From: Phenylobacterium sp.
Lineage (GTDB): Bacteria; Pseudomonadota; Alphaproteobacteria; Caulobacterales; Caulobacteraceae
Reading direction: 5' to 3'
Assembly (NCBI GenBank): GCA_004799545.1
Contig: SSMU01000001.1
Location: 1 to 64,000 of the forward strand
Length of the DNA: 64,000 bases
Part shown: one piece after another, positions 38,864 through 47,250 of the stretch
Layout of the letters: each line of letters begins with the position of its first letter
How positions within the stretch are numbered: position 1 is the first letter of the stretch
The notes under the pieces: generated by a model
Database searches by the model: none
What the model saw: only the letters and a program-made list of their open reading frames with translations
What the model was told of the DNA's origin: nothing
Made by a program: the position numbers and the translations under genes

Positions 38864-39183
38864 TGGACGGCCTCTGAAATTCCCCCGCCTGCGGTGATGT
38901 TCAGGCCGCGCATGACGCGCCCGTGGTCGGAGAGGTCGCCGATGATCTTGCGGGGCGGTTCGGGCCGCACCTTCACCAGGGTTGGCGTGGCGACGATCTG
39001 GTACTCAAGGGTGGCTTCGGGGTTGGTGTAGACGTCGACGACCTCCAGGTCGAAGCGGCCCGGCAGGTGTTCGTTGCAGATGTGGCGCAGGTGCGAGATC
39101 GCCCGCTGCGAGCGCAGCGTGGCGCCCGCCACGAACAGGCGCAGCACATAGGTCTCCGGGGCGGGCGGTTCGGGCCAGCTCAT
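38860..39183 (-). CDS. kaiB: KaiB-type protein (second copy)
   Basis: A 107-residue thioredoxin-like KaiB homologue: [40 protein letters not shown], then the [20 protein letters not shown] and [14 protein letters not shown] signatures. In cyanobacteria KaiB switches fold and binds KaiC. The lower part of the fold-switch region is conserved here. It overlaps the upstream kaiB by 4 bp (ATGA) and the downstream kinase gene by 4 bp. No kaiA is present. Confidence 0.95.
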
Positions 39184-39509
39184 GGCCTGGGCGGCTCGCC
39201 GGACTGGATGTCGAGGCCGACCAGCACGCGCTCGCTGTCCGACAGGTCGCCGATGATCCGCTTGATCGGCGGCGGCAGCCGCCGGACCAGGGTCGGCACC
39301 GCCAGGATCTGATCGCCCGCCGCCAGCTGCGGCCGGATCAGGAGGTCGATCACCTCGATCGTGTACATGCCCGCGAGGTGCTCCTCGCAGATCTTCTTCA
39401 GGTTGGAGATGGCGGCCAGCGACTTCGGCGTCTGGCCGGCCACGTAGAGGCGCAGGTTGTAGTGGCCCTCCCGGGCCGGATCGGCGGCCATTTCGGCTTG
39501 GATGGTCAT
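39180..39509 (-). CDS. kaiB: KaiB-type protein (first copy)
   Basis: A 109-residue KaiB homologue: [60 protein letters not shown] and [14 protein letters not shown]. It differs from the neighbouring copy at many positions, so the pair is an old duplication rather than a recent one and the copies may have different jobs. The ATG at 39509 overlaps the kaiC stop by 4 bp, so kaiC and both kaiB genes are translationally linked. Confidence 0.95.
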   Translation of the reverse strand: MTIQAEMAADPAREGHYNLRLYVAGQTPKSLAAISNLKKICEEHLAGMYTIEVIDLLIRPQLAAGDQILAVPTLVRRLPPPIKRIIGDLSDSERVLVGLDIQSGEPPRP

Positions 39510-41209
39510 TCCGCGGCCCCCCGCTTCATGGCCATGGCGGCGCGGTCGGCGACCAGGGTGTCCTCGCGACCGCTCTCCTGGTTGGCCAGCAGCGCGACTT
39601 CGCTCTCCTCCGCCTCCAGGGCGGCGCGCAGTTCGGCGACCTGCCGTTCGGTGGTGGCCCGGCGGCGATCCAGGTCGCGTTGCCGGCGCTCGGTGACCTG
39701 GCTGCGGCTCAGGGCCTCGTCACGCTCCCGCGCCTCCTGGGCCTGCCGCGCAGACCCGGTCAGGACGCCCTCGGGGCCCACATAGGGCGCGATCAATTTG
39801 ATCCCCTCGGCGGTCAGCATGTATTCCCGCATCTGATTCGAGTGGCTCATGCCGCGCGACTTGAGGACGAACAGCACCCGGTTGCGCTCGCCGCTCGCCT
39901 CGACGTCGGTCAGCGATATCCAGGTGTCCATCAGCGAGGAGACCCCGCGGTCGGCCTCGCTGGCGTGGTCGCTGGCCAGCGACAGGCTGGTGAAGAAGGC
40001 GGTGATGCCGCGCTCCTTGCAGATGTCCGCCAGGCGCAGCAGCGTCGCGTGGATCTCCGATTCCACGCCGCGGAACGCCGAGATCGGGTCGACGATCACC
40101 GCGGCCGGCTTGAACGCCTCGATGTCGCGATACATCCGGGTCAGGTGCATCTCCAGGCCATAGAGGCTGGGCCTGGCCGACTGGAAGGAGAGCAGGCCGC
40201 TGTCGATGTGGCGCTGCAGGTCCATGCCCGCGGAGCGCATGTTGCGCACGATCTGGTCGGGCGATTCCTCGAAGGCGAAGTAGAGGCAGCGCTCGCCGCG
40301 CGTGCACACCGAGTTGGCGAACCAGCCGCTGAAGGTCGACTTGCCGGTGCCGGCGAGGCCCGACAGCAGGACGCTCGAGCCGCGGTAGAATCCACCCAGC
40401 CCGAACATGGTGTCCAGGTCGGGCACCCCCGTGGGGATCTTCTCCGAGGAGATCTTGTGCTGCAGCCCCGCCGCGGTGATCGGCATGACGCTGACGCCGC
40501 TGCCGTCGATCAGGAACGGGTACTCGTTGGTGCCGTGCGATGAGCCGCGATACTTGACGATCCGCAGCCGTCGGGTGGTCACCTGGTCGTGGACCCGGTT
40601 GTCCAGCAGGATCACGCAGTCGGAGACGTATTCCTCGATCCCGTAGCGGGTCAGCTGGCCGTCGCCGCGCTCGCCGGTGATCACCGCGGTGACCCCGCGA
40701 TCCTTCAGCCAGCCGAACAGCCGGCGCAGTTCGGCCCGCAGCACCGCCTGGTCCTTGAAGCCGGAGAACAGCGCCTCGATGGTGTCGAGCACCACCCGCT
40801 TGGCGCCCACCTGGTCGATCGCGTAGCCGAGCCGCACGAAGATCGGCTCGAAGTCGTAGTCGCCGCTGACCTCGATCTCCGACGGCTCGACGCGTACGTG
40901 GTCGATGACCAGCTTCTTGTCCGCCACCAGTCCGTCGATATCGAAGCCGAGCGAGGCGACATTCTCGACGAGGTCCTCGGCCCGCTCCTCGAAGCTCATG
41001 AACACGCCGGCCTCGCCGAACCGCGTCGCGCCGTTCACCAGGAAGGTCATGGCCAGCAGCGTCTTGCCGCAGCCGGCGGAGCCGCAGAGCAGGGTGGGCC
41101 GCCCCTCGGGCAGACCGCCCAGGGTGACAGCGTCGAGGCCGTCGATTCCCGTCGCGGTCTTGGCAAGGGAATGCGCTTCAACGGGCTGTGAGGCCAATCG
41201 ATCAGTCAA
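39506..41209 (-). CDS. kaiC: KaiC-type double-domain ATPase
   Basis: A 567-residue RecA-like tandem ATPase. CI has Walker A GSAGCGKT (residues 43-50) and catalytic Glu-Glu at 74-75; CII has GLAGTGKS (284-291) and Glu-Glu at 314-315 in FAFEES. The site equal to the cyanobacterial phosphorylated Ser-Thr is Ser424-Ser425 in [10 protein letters not shown], so autophosphorylation is possible. Instead of the KaiA-binding tail there is a ~75-residue charged coiled coil (residues 487-560). The start is TTG at 41209 with GGAG at 9 bases. It probably senses time or stress and signals with KaiB and the kinase downstream. Confidence 0.96.
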   Translation of the reverse strand: MTDRLASQPVEAHSLAKTATGIDGLDAVTLGGLPEGRPTLLCGSAGCGKTLLAMTFLVNGATRFGEAGVFMSFEERAEDLVENVASLGFDIDGLVADKKLVIDHVRVEPSEIEVSGDYDFEPIFVRLGYAIDQVGAKRVVLDTIEALFSGFKDQAVLRAELRRLFGWLKDRGVTAVITGERGDGQLTRYGIEEYVSDCVILLDNRVHDQVTTRRLRIVKYRGSSHGTNEYPFLIDGSGVSVMPITAAGLQHKISSEKIPTGVPDLDTMFGLGGFYRGSSVLLSGLAGTGKSTFSGWFANSVCTRGERCLYFAFEESPDQIVRNMRSAGMDLQRHIDSGLLSFQSARPSLYGLEMHLTRMYRDIEAFKPAAVIVDPISAFRGVESEIHATLLRLADICKERGITAFFTSLSLASDHASEADRGVSSLMDTWISLTDVEASGERNRVLFVLKSRGMSHSNQMREYMLTAEGIKLIAPYVGPEGVLTGSARQAQEARERDEALSRSQVTERRQRDLDRRRATTERQVAELRAALEAEESEVALLANQESGREDTLVADRAAMAMKRGAAE

Positions 41210-41245
41210 GCAACGGCTCCAGGGTCCTGCGTGTGGAGGGGTTGA

Positions 41246-41425
41246 TCAGTGCGGAAGGTCGGAGTGGATGGGCGCTGGCGGTCCGCCCGCGGCCTCGTCC
41301 AGCAGAAGCGCTCTCTTGAGGGTGGTTTCGACGAAGTTGGTCAGCGTCCGGTTCTCGGCTTCCGCGGCGCTCCGGATGCGCTTCAGAAGCTCCGGATCGA
41401 ACCGGAATGTGACGAGCTTTTTCAA
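41246..41425 (-). CDS. Ribbon-helix-helix (CopG/Arc-like) small protein
   Basis: A 59-residue protein: KKLVTFRFDPELLKRIRSAA and ENRTLTNFVETTLKRALL form the beta strand and two helices of a ribbon-helix-helix DNA-binding fold, with a short proline-rich tail. The start is probably TTG at 41425; no strong ribosome binding site is visible, and an ATG at 41506 with unrelated intervening sequence is less likely. Its stop is 36 bp before kaiC on the same strand, so it may autoregulate the kai operon. No toxin gene is adjacent, which argues against an antitoxin. Confidence 0.65.
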   Translation of the reverse strand: MKKLVTFRFDPELLKRIRSAAEAENRTLTNFVETTLKRALLLDEAAGGPPAPIHSDLPH

Positions 41426-41563
41426 AACGTGGCGGCCCCCCGAGCGGCGTGTCGATACGCTGTAATACGCAACCTGGGCTGTGGTTCCGCGGTGAACCCC
41501 GGTCATTCGCAATGACGGCTTCGGAGCGTTCAACCAGCCCGGGCATCGGGGCGGCGACCCGAC

Positions 41564-41764
41564 AGCGGCCGCAAGATCGACGCGCTGGCCACCCTGGTGA
41601 GGGAAGCGGCCGCCCATTCCGGCAAGGTCGCCGACGCTGGTTGGAACGCCGCCCAGGAGGCTGGATGGAGTGATGCGCAACTGGCCGACGCGTTCGCCTA
41701 CGTCGGGGCGACGGTATTCACCGGCTACTTCCTCAACTATGCGCAAACAGATTTGGACGTCTGA
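41564..41764 (+). pseudogene. Remnant: C-terminal part of a carboxymuconolactone decarboxylase/AhpD-like protein
   Basis: Reading rightward to the TGA at 41762-41764 gives KIDALATLVREAAAHSGKVA, then WNAAQEAGWSDAQLADAFAY and TVFTGYFLNYAQTDLDV. This is the end of the alkylhydroperoxidase-like family (LV.......G..SD..L.EAF.......FTNY.NHYA.T..D). The N-terminal half with the CxxC or E-C-H active site is missing, and no start or ribosome binding site is present. It is therefore a decayed fragment, 41 bp before the lysR gene. Confidence 0.6.
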
Positions 41765-41805
41765 GGCTATGAAGCGTCTGCGCGCCCAAAACGCCAAGGT
41801 CTGCC

Positions 41806-42732
41806 ATGTCGAAGCTGCCGGATTTTGAAGGCTTGGCGATCTTCGCCAAAGTTCTGCAGGTGCAGTCCTTTGCCCGCGCGGCCGGCGAGTTGCAGCTGTC
41901 GAAAGCGACGGTGTCCAAGGCGGTCGGCCGATTGGAAGCCAGGCTCGGCGTAAGACTGTTCAACCGCACATCGAGGCGGTTGTCGCTGACCGAGGCCGGG
42001 AAACAGCTCGCCGAGCGGGCCGCCCACATCCTGGCTGAGGGCGAACTGGCTGAAACCGAAAGTAGCGCCAACGCCGCCGCGCCCCGCGGACATGTGCGGC
42101 TCGCCGCGCCAATGTCCTTCGGCGTCCTTCAAATCGCGCCCGTCCTGCCGGAGTTCCTGGACCGCTATCCGGACATCTCGATCGACCTGCACCTCAGCGA
42201 CGCCCATGTCGATTTGATCGGCGAAGGCTATGACGCGGCGATCCGCATTGCCGCGCTACCGGACTCCTCGCTTGTGGCCCGCACGCTCGTCGCTATGCCG
42301 CGCTACCTGGCGGCGTCTCCCGACTATCTTGCAAAATTTGGCTGGCCCGATCACCCGCTGCGCCTGACCGAGCACCGCTGCATCTGCTACGCCTCCACCG
42401 TCGGCGACACCTGGCGCTTCAGTCGCGAACATGGCGACACGGCCACCGTGCGGCCAACCGGACCCCTGAGGGTGAACAATGGGGATGCGATGATGCCGCT
42501 CCTCTTGGGCGGCGGCGGTCTCGGGATCCTGCCGGACTTCATCCTGCGAGAAGCTCTGGACGATGGCCGGCTGGAATTGGTCCTGCCGGATTGGACGGTC
42601 AGCGGCGGCGCGGTGCATTGGGTGACACCGCCGGGCGGGCGGCGGCCGAAGCGCGTCGAGGTGCTGGGGGACTTCCTCGCCGAGAAGCTGTCTCCCAGGC
42701 GATCGAAACCCCGGAGTCGGAGCCCCACCTGA
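41806..42732 (+). CDS. LysR-family transcriptional regulator
   Basis: A 308-residue LysR protein of the CrgA/DmlR type. The HTH is LPDFEGLAIFAKVLQVQSFA, RAAGELQLSKATVSKAVGRLE, ARLGVRLFNRTSRRLSLTEA. The effector domain has GHVRLAAPMSFGVLQIAPVL and YPDISIDLHLSDAHVDLIGE. The C-terminal end faces the SnoaL gene tail to tail with 36 bp between. It could control the eight-gene leftward catabolic cluster, though it lies at that cluster's 3' side. The inducer is unknown. Confidence 0.92.
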   Translation: MSKLPDFEGLAIFAKVLQVQSFARAAGELQLSKATVSKAVGRLEARLGVRLFNRTSRRLSLTEAGKQLAERAAHILAEGELAETESSANAAAPRGHVRLAAPMSFGVLQIAPVLPEFLDRYPDISIDLHLSDAHVDLIGEGYDAAIRIAALPDSSLVARTLVAMPRYLAASPDYLAKFGWPDHPLRLTEHRCICYASTVGDTWRFSREHGDTATVRPTGPLRVNNGDAMMPLLLGGGGLGILPDFILREALDDGRLELVLPDWTVSGGAVHWVTPPGGRRPKRVEVLGDFLAEKLSPRRSKPRSRSPT

Positions 42733-42768
42733 ACACTGGGTTCGCGGCGGCGACTTGGCCGCCAGATG

Positions 42769-43218
42769 TCAAAGTGGACGGGTTTCGATCCAGTCCACCA
42801 TCAGCCGCCGCTCGCTGAACAGCCAGCGCCCCGCCTGTTTGGCGAAGGTGTCGAGGTAGCGGATCGAGGCGACCATCAGGCTGCGCTGGTCGTCTTGGAC
42901 CCGCACGTGGTGGGCCAGGCAGTAGCTCTCGCCCGCCGCGGCCGCGCCGGTCAGGATCACGGTGCTCTGGCCGTTGAAGTGGGTGGTCGCCGCATACTGC
43001 CGGAGGTCTTCAAAGACGGGTCTCAGATCCTCGCGGCGCGTGATCGTCTGGCTCGGCGTCGAGGCCTTGGCGTCCATGAACACCAGGAACCGCGTGTCCT
43101 GCGTGAACAGGGCCATCTGCCCCTCGCAGTCGCGCCGATCGAAGCAGTGGGCATAGGCGTCGACCAGTTCGCGAATCGCCAATCGGTCGGCGGCCTCCGA
43201 CTCTCGAACGTCAGACAT
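42769..43218 (-). CDS. SnoaL-like / NTF2-fold protein
   Basis: A 149-residue protein with ADRLAIRELVDAYAHCFDRR, DCEGQMALFTQDTRFLVFMD and a C-terminal GRWLFSERRLMVDWIE. This is the SnoaL_4 pattern seen in ring-hydroxylating dioxygenase beta-like and aromatic-degradation NTF2 proteins. It is the last gene of the leftward catabolic cluster. An Asp/His pair often used by SnoaL_4 hydratases may be Asp27 and His23 but this is uncertain. The ATG at 43218 starts 49 bp after the amidohydrolase stop. Its substrate is unknown. Confidence 0.85.
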   Translation of the reverse strand: MSDVRESEAADRLAIRELVDAYAHCFDRRDCEGQMALFTQDTRFLVFMDAKASTPSQTITRREDLRPVFEDLRQYAATTHFNGQSTVILTGAAAAGESYCLAHHVRVQDDQRSLMVASIRYLDTFAKQAGRWLFSERRLMVDWIETRPL

Positions 43219-43266
43219 TGAACGATCTCCTCACGCCGCGACGATGATGGGCGAGGTCACGTACCG

Positions 43267-44214
43267 TCAGCGACCTAGCCGCGGGAAAAGCTTGATCGCG
43301 TTGCCGCTCAGCACCTGGGCCCGCTCGCCGGCCGACAGCTCGCCGGTCTGCTCGAGCTGCTGCACGCAGCCGACCGCGATGTCGCGGCGCAGGTAGGGGA
43401 AGTCCGATCCGAACAGGACCTGGTCCAGTCCGACGACGTCCCGCAACATCCTCAGGATAGGGTCTCGATAGGAAAGGGCGGTGTCCCAATAGAGACGCCG
43501 CAGCGTGTCGGCCACGGTCCCGCGCTCTTCGGCGCCGGGGATGACGTTCATCTCGTCGACGATGCCCCAGCGCCCCGCCAGGTAGGGCGCCGTGCCGCCG
43601 GCGTGCGAGAAGATGTACTTGATGTTCGGGGTCCGGGCGAAGCGGTTGCTGTAGTGCATCTGCGCCACCGCCCGGGTGGTGTCGGCCGTGAAGTCGATCA
43701 GGGAATCCGGCAGGCCAAGATGATGGGCCGATGGGTCGGGCGAGGCCGTGGGATGCACGAACACCACCGCACCGCGCCGCTCCAACTCCGCGAAGACCGG
43801 CTCGAAGCGAGCATCGCCGAGGTAGACCCCATTGGCGTTGGAAAACAGCACGACCCCGTCCAGTTTCAGCACGTCGAGGGCGTAGGTCAGTTCCGCCAGG
43901 GCGCCGTCGACGTCGGGCAGCGGCAGCGCGGCGAAGCCGCCCAGCCGCGTCGGATGGGCCTGCATGAGCTTCGCGGAGAGCTCGTTGCAGCGGCGGGCCA
44001 GCGAGCGGGCGCGGGCGTCGTCGCCCACGTGCACCCCCGGCGTTGAAATCGAGGTCACCGCCACGTCGATGCCGGCCTCGTCCATGTAGGACAGCATCAT
44101 GTCGGCGTCCCAGGGCGGCGGCGCGATGCCGCCGACCGGGTTGTGGGCGTCGTTGGTCTCGCGGAAGAAGAAGTCCGGCAGGATGTGGTGGTGGACGTCG
44201 ACGGTGAAGGTCAT
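43267..44214 (-). CDS. ACMSD-like amidohydrolase (metal-dependent decarboxylase)
   Basis: A 315-residue amidohydrolase superfamily enzyme. The metal-binding HHH in VDVHHHILPDFFFRE, FVHPTASPD, the IFSHAGGTAPYL His and the Asp in LFGSDFPYLR match the 2-amino-3-carboxymuconate 6-semialdehyde decarboxylase group, which also includes 6-methylsalicylate and other nonoxidative aromatic decarboxylases. ATG at 44214 is preferred to GTG at 44220 because of spacing to GAGG. It starts 12 bp after the GMC gene and likely removes a carboxyl group from an aromatic intermediate. Confidence 0.9.
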   Translation of the reverse strand: MTFTVDVHHHILPDFFFRETNDAHNPVGGIAPPPWDADMMLSYMDEAGIDVAVTSISTPGVHVGDDARARSLARRCNELSAKLMQAHPTRLGGFAALPLPDVDGALAELTYALDVLKLDGVVLFSNANGVYLGDARFEPVFAELERRGAVVFVHPTASPDPSAHHLGLPDSLIDFTADTTRAVAQMHYSNRFARTPNIKYIFSHAGGTAPYLAGRWGIVDEMNVIPGAEERGTVADTLRRLYWDTALSYRDPILRMLRDVVGLDQVLFGSDFPYLRRDIAVGCVQQLEQTGELSAGERAQVLSGNAIKLFPRLGR

Positions 44215-44226
44215 GGCCACGCCGCC

Positions 44227-45804
44227 TCACCTGATGTCGGCGTGAATGAATGCGGCGGCGCGGCCGCCGATCATGATCGACGCCGCATTGGTCGCGCCCG
44301 AGATGATGGACGGCATGACCGAAGCGTCCGCCACACGAAGGCCTCGCACGCCATGCACACGCAGCTCGCTGTCGACGACGGCGTCGGCCTCGTTCCCCAT
44401 ACGCGCTGTGCCGATCGGGTGCCCGAAGCTGAGCGCGCCCGTCCGCGCGAAATCGATGAGATCCTGCCGGCTCTTGGCCCTTGGACCGGGGATGAGTTCG
44501 GCTTCGCGAATCCCGTCGAAAGCCTTCTGGCTCACCAGCTCCCGCGCGGCCTCCGCCGCTCGCAGAGTCGCCTCGAGATCGCGGTCCGTGCCGAGGAGGT
44601 TCGCTTCGACAGTCGGCGGGACGCGCCAGTCCGCGCTCGCCAGGCTCACTTGTCCGCGGCTCGTCGGCTGAACGAGCGACGGCGAGATCGTGAAGCAATT
44701 CTCCAGCGGGGCGCCAAAACGGGCCGCCAGCTCCGGAGATGCGTTCGGTAGCTGCTCCAGGACGAGGACGATGTCTGTGCCGTGGCCGTCGACGTCACTT
44801 GAGAGGTTCACCTCGGCCTCGACGGCGTTGCTGTCCGCGCGATGATCCGGGAACTTCCCTTTGTATTGATAGACAACGCCCGACACGTGCACGTGGTCCT
44901 GGAGGTTGCGGCCCACGCCGGGCAGATCGGCGACTGGCGCGATGCCTAGCTTTTTCAGCTCGCCTGCCTCGCCGACGCCCGACAGCATCAGGAGCTGGGC
45001 AGTGTGAATCGTCCCCGCCGAGAGAATGACCTCGCGCGTCGCCGAAATCTTTCGAGTGTCACCGTCGACAGCAATCTCAACCCCGCTCGCGCGATCGCCA
45101 TCGAACAGGACCTTGATGACGTTCGTGCTCAGCAGGAGCGTCAGATTCGCGCGGTCCAAGTTGGGATGCAGAAAGGCGCGGGCGGCGCTGACCCGCGTAC
45201 CGTCCCGGGCGATGTTCATGTTCAGGTAGCCGGCGCCGTCGCGCATCGGCCCGTTCATGTCGTCGAGAATCGGCAGGCCCATCTGTCCCGCCGCTTCGAT
45301 GACGGCGCGGGCGGTCGGATGGGGATCGTGCGGACGCCGGATGTGAATTGGCCCACCGACACCGCGCCATTCATTGGCGCCGCCCTCCCAGTCCTCCTGC
45401 GCCTTGAACACCGGCAGGACGTCCTTGAACGCCCAGCCCTTGGCGCCGTGTTCGGCCCAGGAGTCGTAGTCTCGCGCCATGCCGCGGGTCCAGACCATCG
45501 CATTGATGGAGCCGCCGCCGCCGAGAACATGGCCAAGCGCCAGATTGAATCCGCGATTGTTGACTTGCGGCGCCGGCTTGATCGGCAAGGCAAAATCTAG
45601 AGGGCTTCCGACGTTGTAGAACCAGATGCTGGGATCGCTGATCGTCGGCGCCGTATCCGCGGGTCCCGACTCGATCACCAGGATCTCGGCCCCGGTCTTC
45701 GACAATTCTCCGGCGATGACCGATCCAGAGGCCCCGGCTCCGACGATGATGTAGTCGTACTGATCCCTTATGGACTGCGGCGTTACGGCGAGGGGGTCAG
45801 ACAT
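44227..45804 (-). CDS. GMC-family FAD-dependent oxidoreductase
   Basis: A 525-residue choline-dehydrogenase-like flavoenzyme. The FAD loop is YDYIIVGAGASGSVIAGELS; the GMC signature GHVLGGGGSINAMVWTRG and the C-terminal FGHPIGTARMG and SGATNAASIMIG supply the catalytic His and Asn. Members oxidise alcohols, passing electrons to quinone or cytochrome. The ATG at 45804 follows GGAGATCGAG. It lies 53 bp downstream of a cytochrome c gene that could be its electron acceptor. The substrate is unknown. Confidence 0.94.
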   Translation of the reverse strand: MSDPLAVTPQSIRDQYDYIIVGAGASGSVIAGELSKTGAEILVIESGPADTAPTISDPSIWFYNVGSPLDFALPIKPAPQVNNRGFNLALGHVLGGGGSINAMVWTRGMARDYDSWAEHGAKGWAFKDVLPVFKAQEDWEGGANEWRGVGGPIHIRRPHDPHPTARAVIEAAGQMGLPILDDMNGPMRDGAGYLNMNIARDGTRVSAARAFLHPNLDRANLTLLLSTNVIKVLFDGDRASGVEIAVDGDTRKISATREVILSAGTIHTAQLLMLSGVGEAGELKKLGIAPVADLPGVGRNLQDHVHVSGVVYQYKGKFPDHRADSNAVEAEVNLSSDVDGHGTDIVLVLEQLPNASPELAARFGAPLENCFTISPSLVQPTSRGQVSLASADWRVPPTVEANLLGTDRDLEATLRAAEAARELVSQKAFDGIREAELIPGPRAKSRQDLIDFARTGALSFGHPIGTARMGNEADAVVDSELRVHGVRGLRVADASVMPSIISGATNAASIMIGGRAAAFIHADIR

Positions 45805-45857
45805 GTCTCGATCTCCACTGACGTCGGGTCGTACAAAATGAACTCCACGAGGGGCCG

Positions 45858-47246
45858 CTAACGCATCTTCAGGACGATCACCTGATCGCTGGCGGGGTCG
45901 GTCCTCTTGCGGAGCTTGGCGACCTGCGCGGTCGTCACGGACGGCGCCTGATCACCCCATCCCTTGCGGATGAAGGTGAGGACGTCGGCGATGTCCTGAT
46001 CCGACAGCTGCTGGCGGAACTGCGGCATTCGGTAGGCGTCCGGCGCGCCCGCGACGACGAGCGGGATCGAGGCGTTCAGCGTCAGGTTGATCAGCGACGA
46101 CGGATTGTCGTGCAGCACGACCGGGTTGCCGGCGAGGCCTGGCATGTACGGCGCGAAGCCCTTGCCGTCGAAGCCGTGGCAGCTCGCGCAATAGCCCGCG
46201 TAGACGGCTCCGCCGGGCTGGGCCGAAGGCCGGTTCATCATGGCCGCGGTGGTCGTCGTGTCCTTGGCGAGGGACGGTTGGTCAGTCGTCGCCGGCAACG
46301 ACTTCAGATAGGTCGCGACGGCCTGGATATCGCTGTCCGAGAAGTAGGAGGTGGAGTTGTTGACCACATCGATCATCGACCCGAACGGCGCGCCGATGCG
46401 GTTGTGGCCGTGCTTGAGGAAGTCGACGATGTCGGTCTGCGACCACGCCCCGAGACCGGTCCGCACCTCGCCACGCAGGCTGGGCGCGTACCAGCCGTCG
46501 AGTTCCGCGCCGGCGAGGTATTTCGGGCTGCTCTCGTCGAGCGCCTTCTCCTGCTGGCCAAGGCCGCGCGGGGTATGGCAGGCGCCGCAATGGCCCGGGC
46601 CCTGCACCAGATAGGCGCCCCGGTTCCAGGCCGTGTCGTGGCCGGGCTTGGCGGCGTAGGAGCTGCGCGGGGCGAAGACCACATCCCAGATCGCCAGCGG
46701 CCAGCGGGTCCTGAGGACGGGCGGAATCTCTGTCTTGCGATTGGCCTGATGGACGGGAGGCGCCTCCTTCATGAAGAAGCCGTAGAGGGCCGCCACGTCC
46801 GCATCTGAGAGCTTCGCGTAGGAGGGATAGGGCATCGCCGGATAGAGCCGGTGGCCGTCCTTGGCGATGCCCTGCCGGAGCGCGCGGTCGAAGTCGGCAA
46901 GACTGTATTTGCCGATACCCGTCTCGGGATCCGGGGTGATGTTGGTCGAGTAGATGGCGCCGATCGGCGTGCCCATCTTGAGGCCGCCGGCGAAGGCCTC
47001 GCCCCCGGGGATCGAGTGGCAGGCGACGCAATCGGCCGTGCGAGCCGCATAGTCGCCGCCGCTGACCGGAGGACTGACCGTAAGGGCGGCGCGCTGACAC
47101 CCCGCACAGACCAGCATCAGCCCGAAGACGACGGACCAGGCGACGGTTTTCACGCCGCTCAACATCCGAGCAATCGGCGCGCCAAGGTCTCGTCCACAGC
47201 CACCGAGGATCGCTCGCGACATCGGGGGAAGGGAGCGCGCGCGCAT
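45858..47246 (-). CDS. Triheme cytochrome c, dehydrogenase electron-acceptor subunit
   Basis: About 462 residues with three heme-binding CxxCH motifs: CVACH, CGACH and CASCH, spaced as in alcohol/aldehyde dehydrogenase cytochrome subunits. A membrane or signal segment (VAWSVVFGLMLVCAGC) ends in a Cys that may be lipidated, so it is periplasmic. The chosen ATG at 47246 is 4 bases after the stop of the upstream molybdoprotein gene, consistent with coupling; starts at 47222, 47165 or 47153 would give a normal-length signal and remain possible. It carries electrons from the molybdenum hydroxylase, and perhaps the GMC enzyme, to the respiratory chain. Confidence 0.9.
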   Translation of the reverse strand: MRARSLPPMSRAILGGCGRDLGAPIARMLSGVKTVAWSVVFGLMLVCAGCQRAALTVSPPVSGGDYAARTADCVACHSIPGGEAFAGGLKMGTPIGAIYSTNITPDPETGIGKYSLADFDRALRQGIAKDGHRLYPAMPYPSYAKLSDADVAALYGFFMKEAPPVHQANRKTEIPPVLRTRWPLAIWDVVFAPRSSYAAKPGHDTAWNRGAYLVQGPGHCGACHTPRGLGQQEKALDESSPKYLAGAELDGWYAPSLRGEVRTGLGAWSQTDIVDFLKHGHNRIGAPFGSMIDVVNNSTSYFSDSDIQAVATYLKSLPATTDQPSLAKDTTTTAAMMNRPSAQPGGAVYAGYCASCHGFDGKGFAPYMPGLAGNPVVLHDNPSSLINLTLNASIPLVVAGAPDAYRMPQFRQQLSDQDIADVLTFIRKGWGDQAPSVTTAQVAKLRKRTDPASDQVIVLKMR

Positions 47247-47250
47247 CGGG

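Noticed and set aside
41246..41425. Antitoxin of a toxin-antitoxin pair
   Set aside because: No toxin-like gene is adjacent; the neighbour on the same strand is kaiC and on the other side only a pseudogene fragment.
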